Assembly (NCBI GenBank): GCA_963835555.1
Contig: CAWIGC010000003.1
Coordinates: 90,583-154,582, forward strand
From: Sulfopaludibacter sp963835555
Lineage (GTDB): Bacteria; Acidobacteriota; Terriglobia; Bryobacterales; Bryobacteraceae
Direction of reading: 5' to 3'
Length of the DNA: 64,000 bases
The position numbers and the translations under genes are program-made. Shown here piece by piece: positions 29,949 through 39,172 of the stretch (position 1 is its first letter; every line of letters starts with the position of its first letter). The notes beneath the pieces are model-generated. The model saw only the letters and a list, made by a program, of their open reading frames with translations, was not told the origin of the DNA and searched no databases.

Positions 29949-31379
29949 ATGACCAGAACCGAGATGTACCGGCGGATTTCCGCGCACCAGGGCCCCTGGG
30001 ACATGATTGTGATTGGCGGCGGCGCGACCGGCGCGGGCATCGCGGTAGACGCGGCAGCTCGCGGTTATAAGCTGCTGCTGCTGGAGCAGAACGATTTCGG
30101 CAAAGGCACTTCCAGCCGCAGCACCAAGTTGGTGCACGGCGGCGTACGGTACCTGGAACAAGGCAATCTTTCCCTGGTGATGGAAGCTCTCAAAGAGCGC
30201 GGGCTGCTGTTGCAGAACGCGCCGCACCTGGTGCGCAACCTGGCGTTCGTGGTCCCGGCGTACGATTGGTGGGAATCGCCTTTCTACGGCGTGGGGCTCA
30301 AGCTGTACAACCTGCTGGCGGGCAAATACGGATTCGGCGATTCGCGGATTCTTTCGCGCGAAGAAACGCTGGAGAAGCTGCCGACCATTAATCCGGAAGG
30401 CCTGCGCGGAGGCGTGGTCTATTACGATGGCCAGTTCGACGATGCGCGTCTGCTGATCGATTTGTTGCAGACCGCCGCCGGACTGGGCGCCACCGTGCTG
30501 AACTATGCCAGGGTGACGGCCCTGGACGGGCACACGGTTCGCGTGCGCGACCATATCGCCGGCAGCGAGTTCGAGGCCACAGGCAAGGTGGTCATCAATG
30601 CCGCCGGGGCGTTCACCGACGAGGTGCGCCGCATGGCCGAGCCCCAGGCGGAGGCGATCATCGCACCGAGCCAGGGAGTGCACCTGGTATTCGACCGTTC
30701 GTTTCTGGCCAGCGATCACGCCATCATGGTGCCGCATACCAGCGATGGGCGCGTGATGTTCGCCATTCCGTGGCACGGCCACACGGTGGTCGGCACGACG
30801 GATACGCCCGTACCCGCGGCGGAACTGGAACCCGTGGCGCTGGAGCAGGAGGTGGAATTCATCCTGCAGACCGCATCGCTCTACCTGGCGCGCAAACCGG
30901 AACGCTCCGACGTGCTCAGCGTGTTTGCGGGCATCCGCCCGCTGGTGCGCGAGGGCGGAGCGGGCAACACGGCGGCACTCTCGCGCGGGCACACGATTCG
31001 CCTGGAGCCGGGAGGGATGGTGACCATTTGCGGCGGAAAGTGGACCACGTACCGGCGTATGGCGGAGGACTGCGTGAACCAGGCGGCCATCCTGGGAGGC
31101 TTGCCCGCGGCGCCTTGCGTTACGGCGAGTCTTCGCATTCAGCCGCCGGAACCGGGAGACGCATTGCTCCGCGGCGTAAGAGACGAGATGGCAGAGACCG
31201 TGGAAGACATTCTGGCGCGGCGCACGCGCACGCTCTTTCTGAATGCCCGCGAGGCGCTGGTACAGGCGCCCGCGGCGGCCAACCGCATGGCCGTGGAACT
31301 GAACCGGGACGCAGACTGGGAAGCGCGGCAGGTTGCGGCGTTCCAGAAAGTCGCCGAGGGCTACCTGCTGACTCCGTAG
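29949..31379 (+). CDS. glpD: Glycerol-3-phosphate dehydrogenase, FAD-dependent
   Basis: A 476-residue flavoprotein. The N-terminal dinucleotide-binding motif is IVIGGGATGAGIAVDAAARGY. GlpD-type signatures follow: GTSSRSTKLVHGGVRYLEQ, YYDGQFDDARLLI, IVINAAGAF-like text (VVINAAGAFTDEV), and the C-terminal GGKWTTYRRMAED. It oxidises sn-glycerol 3-phosphate to DHAP at the inner face of the membrane and passes electrons to quinone. Together with the nearby glpF and glpK, on the opposite strand, it completes glycerol use. Its last 19 bp overlap the convergent DUF3179 gene. It is slightly shorter than E. coli GlpD. Confidence 0.95.
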   Translation: MTRTEMYRRISAHQGPWDMIVIGGGATGAGIAVDAAARGYKLLLLEQNDFGKGTSSRSTKLVHGGVRYLEQGNLSLVMEALKERGLLLQNAPHLVRNLAFVVPAYDWWESPFYGVGLKLYNLLAGKYGFGDSRILSREETLEKLPTINPEGLRGGVVYYDGQFDDARLLIDLLQTAAGLGATVLNYARVTALDGHTVRVRDHIAGSEFEATGKVVINAAGAFTDEVRRMAEPQAEAIIAPSQGVHLVFDRSFLASDHAIMVPHTSDGRVMFAIPWHGHTVVGTTDTPVPAAELEPVALEQEVEFILQTASLYLARKPERSDVLSVFAGIRPLVREGGAGNTAALSRGHTIRLEPGGMVTICGGKWTTYRRMAEDCVNQAAILGGLPAAPCVTASLRIQPPEPGDALLRGVRDEMAETVEDILARRTRTLFLNAREALVQAPAAANRMAVELNRDADWEARQVAAFQKVAEGYLLTP

Positions 31380-32590
31380 ACGGTGGTCGCGGGGTTGTAG
31401 TTGCGCCAGTCGAACCAGTAGTCCTTCAGCACCTCGACAGGCTCCAGGCACTGCCCTTTTGCCTGGCCGGCGGTGGCGCAGCCATGGAAGTTCCATTCAC
31501 TGCCGGTGGCTTCGTCCATCAGGAGCACACCCGGTTCCTTTCCGCCGAAGCGGTAAAAATCGGGGGTTCCGTTCACTCCGGGAATGCGGTCGCGGAATGC
31601 CCGGACGGATTGCTCGTCAGGCCCTACCACGAGCAGGACGGGTTCGGCGCCCACGCGATCCTTCACCAGCTTTTCTTTGATTACGCGGTCATAAGGAAAG
31701 GCACGGCTGGCGCCGCCGGCCTGAATGCCGAGCATGACATCGCGGCCGGCCAAGCCGTGCTCCGGAAATGCGATTACCGTGGGCGCGCGCTCCATGCGAA
31801 CGTCCCAATCGCGTTTAGCGTAGCCAAAGACATATTGGGGGACATCGTCGAGAACCGTCCCTTGCGGCTGCTCGGATTTCCAGGTAGCCAGCGTCAGCTC
31901 ATCGGAGTGAACCAGCGTCAACCGGCGGCCCTTGAGAGGCCCGGAAATCGCAGCGCCGCTGATTTGCTGCCAGTAGGTGCCGGTCTCCTCGTCGCGCATG
32001 AGAAAGTTCTGGTTGTTGATGCCGGCCAGATGAAAGGTGAGCCGCAGCCCTGCAATATCTCTCGTCCACACCAGACCGGTGTGACAGAGCGTTCAATAGG
32101 TAGCGACGATGGCCTGACCGTCCACCACGTCGTTGATCACGTGATGGTACGAGATGCCGCGGATGGGATAGGCCCGCGCCGCTTGGCCGATGCGAATGGC
32201 GATCACCTTCTCCGCCCCGTCCAGCTTAACGTCGCGCGCCGCGGTGAAGGTAGGGTGACGGTCCGGGTGAAACATCTGCTCATAGATATTGACTCGGGCC
32301 AGGAACGCCAGTACGATGACCAGTGCGGCGCCGGCCGACGGGAAGACGCGGCGCCACTTGCCAGGTTGCAGGCGCCAATAGGCGGCCAGCGCCAGAACGG
32401 ACGCAAGCGCGGCGATGGTCGTGAGGACGGGACGGAACCTTGCAACAGCCAAGGCGAGCGCCAGTTCCTGCGCGCCTTGATGGCGGAAAGGCCGAATCAC
32501 GTAAATGGGATAGACCACGCAGAGAAGCGAAACGAAAAAACAAATAAGCAGAACCCAGACGTAGATCCGGCGATGGATGATATTGGGCAA
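31361..32590 (-). CDS. DUF3179 membrane protein with one in-frame TGA: candidate selenoprotein
   Basis: The frame is continuous over 410 codons except for one TGA at 32095-32093 (codon 166). The first 165 residues start at a TTG with GGAGGG five bases upstream. They contain three membrane helices (VWVLLICFFVSLLCVVYPIYV, LTTIAALASVLALAAY and AGAALVIVLAFLARV), then the start of the DUF3179 domain (AYPIRGISYHHVINDVV). The text around the TGA reads VATY-TGA-TLCHTGLVW, where relatives have YCxLCxTG, so TGA replaces the first Cys of CxxC. The domain continues to the normal end (VYGVSR). With readthrough as selenocysteine the product has 409 residues. A nonsense change or a base error are the alternatives. 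Biochemical role of DUF3179 is unknown. Confidence 0.8.
32059..32095 (-). promoter_or_regulatory. SECIS-like hairpin directly after the in-frame TGA
   Basis: On the minus strand, nine bases after the TGA, CACACC (32083-32078) pairs perfectly with GGTGTG (32072-32067) around a GGTCT loop (32077-32073). Below an internal loop with an unpaired T, CTCT pairs with AGAG. The E. coli fdhF SECIS, which binds SelB, also has a GGUCU apical loop and a bulged U, with the loop about three bases further from the UGA. Seen directly: the pairing. Inferred: SelB binding. Confidence 0.6.
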
Positions 32591-32666
32591 AATGTCCCTC
32601 CTGATTGTCAGCGAGGATATCGCAGGGCGGTGCGAGCTGTAAATAATATAAACAAGTTAGCCGGCC

Positions 32667-33395
32667 CTAAAAGCCGGCCAACCGCACGACCAGGCCGGCC
32701 AGCGCGGCTCCGGCGAGAGGACCCAGGATCGGGACGGGCGCATAGCTCCAGTCCGAGTCGCGTTTCTTGGCGATGGGCAGAATCGTATGGGCGAGGCGCG
32801 GGCCAAAGTCGCGCGCCGGATTAATGGCGTAGCCGGTGGTGCCGCCGAGACTCAGTCCGATCCCCCAGACCAGGCAGCCAACCAGGTAGGGCCCCATGCC
32901 GGGCGCGGGTCCGCTCGCCGAGACGGCTTTCGAACCGATCGCGCTGGCCACCAGGACGAGCACGAACGTGCCGATCATTTCGCTCGCCAGGTTGGCGGCG
33001 GGATTGCGGATCGCGGGCTGGGTGCAGAAGCAGGCCAGCTTGCTATCGGCATCGGGCGTTTCGCGCCAATGCGGAAAGAAGTGTACCCATACCAGGGTGG
33101 CGCCGCAGAAGGCACCCGCGAGTTGCGCGCCCAGATACGGCAGGAATTTACTGAAATCTCCGGTGGCGACGGCGCTGCCGATGGTCACCGCGGGATTGAG
33201 ATGCGCGTCACTGCCGCCACAGGCGATGGCGGTGAAGACGCCGGTCATCACGGCGAGGGCCCACCCGGTGGCGATCACCATCCAGCCGGCGCCTTCGGCT
33301 TTCGATTTGCGCAGAAGGACGTTCGCCACCACGCCGTTGCCCAGCAGGATCAGCACCATCGTGCCCATGAATTCGCCAAAACATAGCTTTCCCAT
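32667..33395 (-). CDS. glpF: Glycerol uptake facilitator (aquaglyceroporin)
   Basis: A 242-residue MIP-family channel with six membrane helices. The two pore motifs are present: HLNPAVT near residue 66 and INPARDFGPR near residue 195. The Asp after NPAR is the signature of glycerol-conducting (GlpF) rather than water-specific channels. The N-terminal GEFMGTMVLILLGNGVVAN is typical. It lies 3 bp after the glpK stop and is co-transcribed with it, moving glycerol across the inner membrane to be trapped by GlpK. Confidence 0.95.
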   Translation of the reverse strand: MGKLCFGEFMGTMVLILLGNGVVANVLLRKSKAEGAGWMVIATGWALAVMTGVFTAIACGGSDAHLNPAVTIGSAVATGDFSKFLPYLGAQLAGAFCGATLVWVHFFPHWRETPDADSKLACFCTQPAIRNPAANLASEMIGTFVLVLVASAIGSKAVSASGPAPGMGPYLVGCLVWGIGLSLGGTTGYAINPARDFGPRLAHTILPIAKKRDSDWSYAPVPILGPLAGAALAGLVVRLAGF

Positions 33396-33398
33396 GGC

Positions 33399-34892
33399 CT
33401 ACTCCTCCCCCAGCCAGTCGAACGAACGGGTCACGGCCTTCTTCCAGAAGCCGTACATTTTCTCGCGCCGCCCGGCGTCCATTTGCGGGCGCCAGGTTCG
33501 ATCCACCGACCATTGCGCGCGCAGGTCGTCCAACCCGGCGTAGAAGCCCACGGCAAGCCCGGCGGCATAAGCGGCGCCCAGCGCGGTGGTCTCTTTCACT
33601 TTCGGCCGCACCACGTCGCGGTCCAGGATATCGCTTTGGAACTGCATCAGCAGTTCGTTTTCCACCATGCCCCCATCGGTGCGCAGGACGGCGACAGGCA
33701 CACCCGCGTCCTTTTCCATCGCCTCGACAACTTCGCGCGTCTGGAAAGCCGTGGCCTCCAGCACGGCACGCGCCAGGTGGCCCTTGTTGGTGTAGCGCGT
33801 GAGTCCGGCGATGACGCCCCGCGCGTTGTGCTTCCAGTAGGGCGCATAGAGGCCGGAGAAGGCCGGCACGAAATAGATTCCGCCGTTGTCTTCCACGGTG
33901 CGCGCCAGGGTTTCGATTTCGGGACTCTTGCCAATGAGGCCGAAATTATCGCGGACCCATTGCACCAGGGCGCCGGCGATGGCCACGCTGCCTTCCAAAG
34001 CGTACTGCGCTTTGGCGCCGCCCAGTTTGAATGCAACCGTAGTCAGCAAGCCGAAGCGGGAGTGCACGATCTGCTCGCCGGTGTTCATCAGCAGAAAACA
34101 GCCGGTGCCGTAGGTGTTCTTGGCTTCGCCGGCGTTAAAGCAGGTCTGGCCGACCAGCGCGGCTTGTTGATCGCCCAGAATGCCGGCCACCGGCACACCC
34201 TTCACCGCGTCCAGCGTGGCTTCGCCGTAGCGCTCGCTGCTGGAGCAGATGCGCGGCAGGATCGCGCGCGGTATGTGGAAGGCGTCGAGCAACTCCGCGT
34301 CCCAGTCCAGCGTTTCCAGATTCATTAACTGGGTGCGGCTGGCGTTGGTGCAGTCGGTGATGTGGAGGCCGCCGGTGAGGTGCCAGACCAGGAAGGTATC
34401 GATGGTGCCGAAGCGGACCTCGCCGGCTTCGGCGCGCTGGCGCAGCCCGGGGACGTGGTCGAGAATCCAGCGGATTTTGAGGCTGCTGAAATAAGTGGAA
34501 AGGGGCAGTCCGGTCCTGGCGCGAAAGCGGTCCGCTCCGCCCTCCCGGCTGAGTTCGCTGACCGCATCGCCGACGCGCATATCCTGCCAGACCAGCGCGG
34601 CATGCACCGGGTGGCCGGTTTTGACATCCCACAGAACGGTGGTTTCGCGCTGATTGGTGATGCCGATGGCGGCCAGGTCGGCCGGTTGCAGGCCCGCCTG
34701 CTGCATGGCCTCGGCGATCACCTGAGTAGTGCGGAACCAGATCTCATCGGGATCGTGCTCCACCCAGCCTGGCTGGGGATAGATCTGCTCGTGTTCCTTC
34801 TGCGCGGAAGAAACGATGCGGCCGCTCCGGTCAAAAACGAGGAAACGGGTGCTTGTGGTGCCCTGGTCCAGGGCTCCGATGTACGATGGCAT
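33399..34892 (-). CDS. glpK: Glycerol kinase
   Basis: A 497-residue FGGY-family kinase. The start at 34892 gives the classic beginning MPSYIGALDQGTTSTRFLVFD (phosphate 1 loop). Further hallmarks are GWVEHDPDEIW, ITNQRETTVLWD, WQDMRV, GDQQAALVGQTCF, KNTYGTGCFLLMNTG and FVPAFSGLYAPYW. The nucleotide-binding part has VLRTDGGMVEN. It makes sn-glycerol 3-phosphate, the substrate of GlpD. The frame is open 31 codons further upstream, but the extra residues do not resemble the family. First gene of glpK-glpF on this strand. Confidence 0.96.
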   Translation of the reverse strand: MPSYIGALDQGTTSTRFLVFDRSGRIVSSAQKEHEQIYPQPGWVEHDPDEIWFRTTQVIAEAMQQAGLQPADLAAIGITNQRETTVLWDVKTGHPVHAALVWQDMRVGDAVSELSREGGADRFRARTGLPLSTYFSSLKIRWILDHVPGLRQRAEAGEVRFGTIDTFLVWHLTGGLHITDCTNASRTQLMNLETLDWDAELLDAFHIPRAILPRICSSSERYGEATLDAVKGVPVAGILGDQQAALVGQTCFNAGEAKNTYGTGCFLLMNTGEQIVHSRFGLLTTVAFKLGGAKAQYALEGSVAIAGALVQWVRDNFGLIGKSPEIETLARTVEDNGGIYFVPAFSGLYAPYWKHNARGVIAGLTRYTNKGHLARAVLEATAFQTREVVEAMEKDAGVPVAVLRTDGGMVENELLMQFQSDILDRDVVRPKVKETTALGAAYAAGLAVGFYAGLDDLRAQWSVDRTWRPQMDAGRREKMYGFWKKAVTRSFDWLGEE

Positions 34893-34944
34893 GCGTACAT
34901 AAGAATAACGCTCCTTGGCCGTCCCTGTGATACGATCCTGAATC

Positions 34945-35778
34945 ATGACCCGTCGAAGCGCGTTTCGAACAATTGGCGCAGCCATGGCCGTGGCTCCCCT
35001 GGTGCCCGCGGCGCCGGGATCGGCCGGCCGGCTGAAACAATCGCTGTGCCGCTGGTGCTATTCCAAAATTCCACTTGACGACCTGTGCAGGCAGGCCGCG
35101 GAGATCGGGCTGAGCGGTATCGACCTGGTGGAACCGGACGAGTGGCCCACCGTCCGCAAGTATGGACTGGTTCCCACCGTGACGCAGGGCAAGGCATCCA
35201 TACCGGATGGGTGGAATCGCAAGGAGAGTCACGACCGGCTGGAGGCTGAAATCCGGGCGCGCATCACCCGCGCGGCCGAGGCCAAGGTGCCCAACGTGAT
35301 CACGTTCTCCGGCAATCGCAAAGGCATGAGCGACGATGAAGGCAAGGCCAACTGCATCGCTGGCCTGAGCCGCGTCAAGAAATTCGCCGAAGACAACGGC
35401 GTGACCGTAGTGCTGGAACTGCTCAACAGCAAAGTGAACCACAAGGATTACCAGTGCGACCACACCGCCTGGGGCGTGGACGTGGTCAAGGCGGTGGATT
35501 CGCCGCGCGTAAAACTGCTGTACGACATCTATCACATGCAGATTATGGAAGGCGACATCATCCGCACCATCAAGGACAATTTCCAATACATCGGCCACTA
35601 TCACACCGGCGGCGTGCCCGGCCGGCACGAACTGGACGATACCCAGGAACTGCAGTGGCGCACCATAGCCAAGGCCATCGCGGACATGAATTTTCAGGGC
35701 TACTTCGCGCATGAATTTGTGCCGGTGCGCGACCCCATCGCTTCGCTCAAAGAGGCCGTGACGCTGTGCACCGTTTAG
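34945..35778 (+). CDS. Hydroxypyruvate isomerase-like TIM-barrel protein, exported
   Basis: A 277-residue sugar-phosphate isomerase/epimerase-family (AP endonuclease 2-like) TIM barrel. The N-terminus has a Tat-like leader (MTRRSAFRTIGAAMAVAPLVPA), so it is probably periplasmic. Metal-site elements are visible: Glu in VLELLNSK, Asp in LLYDIYHMQIMEGD, His in HYHTGGVPGRHELDD and the final Glu in FAHEFVPVRDP. The NVITFSGNR and GVDVVK segments match hydroxypyruvate isomerases. A sugar or lactone substrate outside the cell is likely but not defined. It overlaps the next gene by 13 bp. Confidence 0.83.
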   Translation: MTRRSAFRTIGAAMAVAPLVPAAPGSAGRLKQSLCRWCYSKIPLDDLCRQAAEIGLSGIDLVEPDEWPTVRKYGLVPTVTQGKASIPDGWNRKESHDRLEAEIRARITRAAEAKVPNVITFSGNRKGMSDDEGKANCIAGLSRVKKFAEDNGVTVVLELLNSKVNHKDYQCDHTAWGVDVVKAVDSPRVKLLYDIYHMQIMEGDIIRTIKDNFQYIGHYHTGGVPGRHELDDTQELQWRTIAKAIADMNFQGYFAHEFVPVRDPIASLKEAVTLCTV

Positions 35779-37160
35779 GCGTGTTGGCCCTTGCCGCGAT
35801 GCCGCTTGTGGCACAGCAGTATGACGTGGTGCTGGCGAACGGACGCGTCATGGATCCGGCGTCGAATCTGGACGCGGTGCGATTCGTGGGAATCGCGGGA
35901 GGGAAAATCGCGGCCATTTCCGCAACGCCGTTGCGCGGGCGGGAAGTGGTGGACGTGAAGGGACTGGTGGTCGCGCCCGGCTTTATCGACATCCACCAAC
36001 ACCGCATCAACCCCGAGAACTTCGCCTTCAAGGCGCGCGACGGCGTGACCTCGGCGCTCGAAATGGAAGTAGGAGTTTCGCCGGTTCCGCCCTGGTATGC
36101 CGAACGCGCAGGGCATTCGCTGATCAACTTCGGCGCGACCGTGGGACATATCCCGGCACTGATGGCGGCGATGCACGATAGCGGCACGTTCCTGCCGCAC
36201 GATGCGGCGGCCACTCGCGTGCCGACAGCGGCGGAACATGAGGAAGCGCTGCAACTGTTGCGCCGCGGGCTGGCAGATGGCGCAATGGGTATCGGCATGG
36301 GGATCGCCTATGTGAAGGAGACGCGCGCGCAGATCCTCGACGTATTTCGCCTGGCCGCGGAGAACCATGCCACCCTCTTCGTCCACATGCGCAACAGCGG
36401 ACCGGTGGAGCCGGGCGCCATCGATTCGCTCCAGGAAGTGCTGGCCGACGCGGCGGCGACTGGGGCTTCGCTGCACGTGGTCCACATCACCAGCACCTGC
36501 CTGGCGGAGACGCCGGTGTGTTTGCAGATGATCGAAGGCGCGCGCAAACGCGGCATGGACGTCACCACGGAGGCATATCCGTACACTGCCGGAATGACCG
36601 ATCTGGGGTCGGCGATCTTCGACGAAGGCTGGCAGAACCGCCTTGGCCACATCGGTTACGGCGACCTGCAATGGGCGGCGACGGGCGAGCGCCTCACTGC
36701 CGAAACCTTCGCGCGCTACCGCAAGCAGGGTGGGATGGTGGCCATCCACGGGATTCCCGAAGAGGTCGCGCGCGCGGCGATGGCGGACCCCACCGTAATC
36801 GTGGCGAGCGACGGCATTCTGGACGAAGGCAAAGGGCATCCGCGGGCGGCCGGAACGTTCTCTCGTGTGCTGGGCCGGTACGTGCGCGAACAGCATGCGC
36901 TCAGCCTGATGACGGCATTGAACAAGATGACCGCCATGCCCGCCGCGCGACTCGGCCTGAAGGATAGGGGCCGGCTGGCAGTCGGGGTGGACGCCGATAT
37001 CACCGTATTCGATCCGGCGCGCGTGATTGACCACGCGACCTTCGATAAGCCCGCACAGTATTCCGAGGGCATTCCGTACGTACTGGTGAACGGGACGTTC
37101 GTGGTGAAGGCCGGCAAGTTACAAAGCGTGACGCCGGGCCGCGAGATTCGACGGCGTTGA
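35766..37160 (+). CDS. Secreted D-aminoacylase-like amidohydrolase
   Basis: A 464-residue protein from a GTG inside the previous gene. A short signal peptide (LGVLALAAMPLVAQ) precedes the amidohydrolase composite domain. The metal motif is PGFIDIHQH. Other family segments are GAMGIGMGIAYV, HVVHITSTC, TTEAYPYTAGMTD and the Asp in IVASDGIL. The C-terminal urease-alpha-like beta segment (VGVDADITVFDP … VLVNGTFVVKAGK) closes the fold. Such enzymes remove acyl groups from D-amino acids or open hydantoin-like rings; the substrate is not known. It belongs to a three-gene overlapping set with the isomerase and the next gene. Confidence 0.82.
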   Translation: MHRLGVLALAAMPLVAQQYDVVLANGRVMDPASNLDAVRFVGIAGGKIAAISATPLRGREVVDVKGLVVAPGFIDIHQHRINPENFAFKARDGVTSALEMEVGVSPVPPWYAERAGHSLINFGATVGHIPALMAAMHDSGTFLPHDAAATRVPTAAEHEEALQLLRRGLADGAMGIGMGIAYVKETRAQILDVFRLAAENHATLFVHMRNSGPVEPGAIDSLQEVLADAAATGASLHVVHITSTCLAETPVCLQMIEGARKRGMDVTTEAYPYTAGMTDLGSAIFDEGWQNRLGHIGYGDLQWAATGERLTAETFARYRKQGGMVAIHGIPEEVARAAMADPTVIVASDGILDEGKGHPRAAGTFSRVLGRYVREQHALSLMTALNKMTAMPAARLGLKDRGRLAVGVDADITVFDPARVIDHATFDKPAQYSEGIPYVLVNGTFVVKAGKLQSVTPGREIRRR

Positions 37161-38827
37161 AAGTTCAGCCTCAAACGCGACGTCAGGCATTGACCGGAGC
37201 ACTGAAGACTTTTGTTGCATCGTATGTACTACCCGCGGTGCGGGCAGAGGCGCCTGGGACAGATACCGCTTGGCGCGCGATCAACATCGTGAACTTCATC
37301 CGCGCCCAGGAGCCTCGCGAGAGAATCGATCTGATCCAGCCTGTACAAGAGCAGATGGTGCTGATTAAGGCTCACAAATTTCCAGCAACCTGGTTGCTTC
37401 AGTACGATGCGCTGGTGGAGGGGCCATTTGTCGAGTACCTCTTGTCGGAAATGCCTTCCAATCATGAAGTGGGCATCTGGTTCGAGATGAATCGGAGGAT
37501 CTGTGAAGATGCGGGCATCGCCTGGCGTGGCAAGCCGGATTGGGAGTGGGATTACCACGTCCCTGTGGCCTATGCGATTGGCTACACTCCCGGTGAACGC
37601 CGGAAACTGGTTGACACAGCCATGGCCACTTTCAAACGGATCATCGGCCGCCAAGCCAGGAGCGTGGCATCGTGGAATCTGGACGCCGTCACCCTGGCGC
37701 ATCTGTCTGACCGCTACGAAGTCGATGCTTTCGCCAATTGCCGCGACCAGTTGGCGACCGACGGCTTTACCATCTGGGGTGCGCCCATCGCGGCCTACTA
37801 TCCGAGCCGGCTTAACGCCTGGAGCCCTGCTGTAGACGTGAAGCATCAGATCCCGACTCCGATGTTTCGCCTGTTAGGGCAGGATCCCGTCTACTATTAC
37901 GACAAGACTTTCCCGTATCCGGATACAATGGAGCCGGTCTGGGCGTCAGGCCGCTCGGAGACGTTTGTCCGCCGGTTTCTCGAAATGATTGCGCTCGGGC
38001 CGGCTCAGTCGTTCACCTATGCTCAACTCGGCCAGGAAAACAGTTTTGGCTGGCCGGCAATGCGTCAAGCATATCCGATGCAGATGGACGAGCTCGCGCA
38101 CATATGCCGGGAAACGAGTTTAATTGTCGAGACGATGGGCGAGACGGGACGTCGCTTCAAACGCTCCTTTCGGTCCACACCCCCGCAGGCTGAGGTGATG
38201 CTGAAGGATCCCTTCGGCAACGATCAACTGCCGCAGCGCACCGTCTGGTATCAGAGTAAGTACTACCGCGCGAACCTTCATCTCCGCGGGGATCGGTTCT
38301 ATCTACGCGATCTTCATGTCTATAACGATCGCTTTCCCCAACCTTATCTGACCGAAACAGCCCGGCAGCACGGCATCGAACAGCGCATGTTAGCTGTGCT
38401 GGATGGTTATCACTGGAGCGATAGCAAAGTGCGCGCCATGGGACGATTCGAACTGATCGGGGAGAACGGCGCGGTGACGCCGTTAGCGATGTCCGGGCCT
38501 CCCGCGGTCATTCAGTCGGAATCGGGTCTACAAACCGAACTGCCTCTTTCCTGCGGCGGCACGTGCGTCGCCATATTTGGCGTGCGCGAGATCGAGTTCA
38601 GCTTGAGAGGTGCGCCATCGCGATCGAAGCTGGCTCTGGTTTTTGAGTGGGCGCCGGGCCTCAGCGCCATTGAAAACGTTTCTTCTCGGCGCCTGAGTTA
38701 TCGCTTTCGCGATTTTCCTTACGCAATACGGTTGGCCAATGGCGTAGCCGCAAGGACTCCCGACGGTATTCGGATCGTCGCTGGTCATAACGCCGCTCTC
38801 CGCCTCTTGATGGCCCAGACAGCCTGA
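37157..38827 (+). CDS. Exported protein of unknown function
   Basis: A 556-residue protein starting at TTG that overlaps the previous stop (TTGA). The leader TRRQALTGALKTFVASYVLPA is Tat-like. The body has Trp/Tyr-rich segments (GKPDWEWDYHVPVAYAIGY, DPVYYYDKTFPYPDTMEPVW, GQENSFGWPAM). The first 330 residues look like an alpha/beta barrel, as in carbohydrate-active enzymes or deacetylases, and the last 130 form a beta-sandwich-like region. I do not recognise the family. The DNA looks less GC-rich than its neighbours by eye (not counted), which could mean transfer. Coupling to the amidohydrolase suggests a shared extracellular task. Confidence 0.65.
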   Translation: MKVQPQTRRQALTGALKTFVASYVLPAVRAEAPGTDTAWRAINIVNFIRAQEPRERIDLIQPVQEQMVLIKAHKFPATWLLQYDALVEGPFVEYLLSEMPSNHEVGIWFEMNRRICEDAGIAWRGKPDWEWDYHVPVAYAIGYTPGERRKLVDTAMATFKRIIGRQARSVASWNLDAVTLAHLSDRYEVDAFANCRDQLATDGFTIWGAPIAAYYPSRLNAWSPAVDVKHQIPTPMFRLLGQDPVYYYDKTFPYPDTMEPVWASGRSETFVRRFLEMIALGPAQSFTYAQLGQENSFGWPAMRQAYPMQMDELAHICRETSLIVETMGETGRRFKRSFRSTPPQAEVMLKDPFGNDQLPQRTVWYQSKYYRANLHLRGDRFYLRDLHVYNDRFPQPYLTETARQHGIEQRMLAVLDGYHWSDSKVRAMGRFELIGENGAVTPLAMSGPPAVIQSESGLQTELPLSCGGTCVAIFGVREIEFSLRGAPSRSKLALVFEWAPGLSAIENVSSRRLSYRFRDFPYAIRLANGVAARTPDGIRIVAGHNAALRLLMAQTA

Positions 38828-39172
38828 GAGCACCGCCTGTGATCATTAGCCGCTTCAACACTACAGCCAATCCGGTATCGCGAGACGAGTCTGCGGTTGC
38901 TCGAGTTCGACCATTCACCGGTGCGGTTCGGCACGGCCATGCTCTTCCGGTGCTATTGCGCACCGGACTTTCCGCGCCGTTTTCAATAGGGACGGATCCG
39001 TACGTGAGCCGCCGACGTTCGCTGATATAGTGGTTTAGGACGTTTAAGTTCGTTACCGCCTGGAAGTTGCTCCCCTAATCTTTGGTGCGCAAGGAAATCT
39101 GGTTCTGGGTCCGAGTCTGCGGATTTCTAGCTGCCCCCAAGCGTGTTTATGCTCGCTTCCCAAAGGTTCCCC
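38828..39172. other. Intergenic region without a recognised gene
   Basis: About 345 bp between same-strand genes. It contains short GC-rich imperfect inverted repeats (around 38915-38970) but no open frame with a plausible start and ribosome site, no tRNA and no clear riboswitch. It probably holds the promoter of the next gene. Confidence 0.5.
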
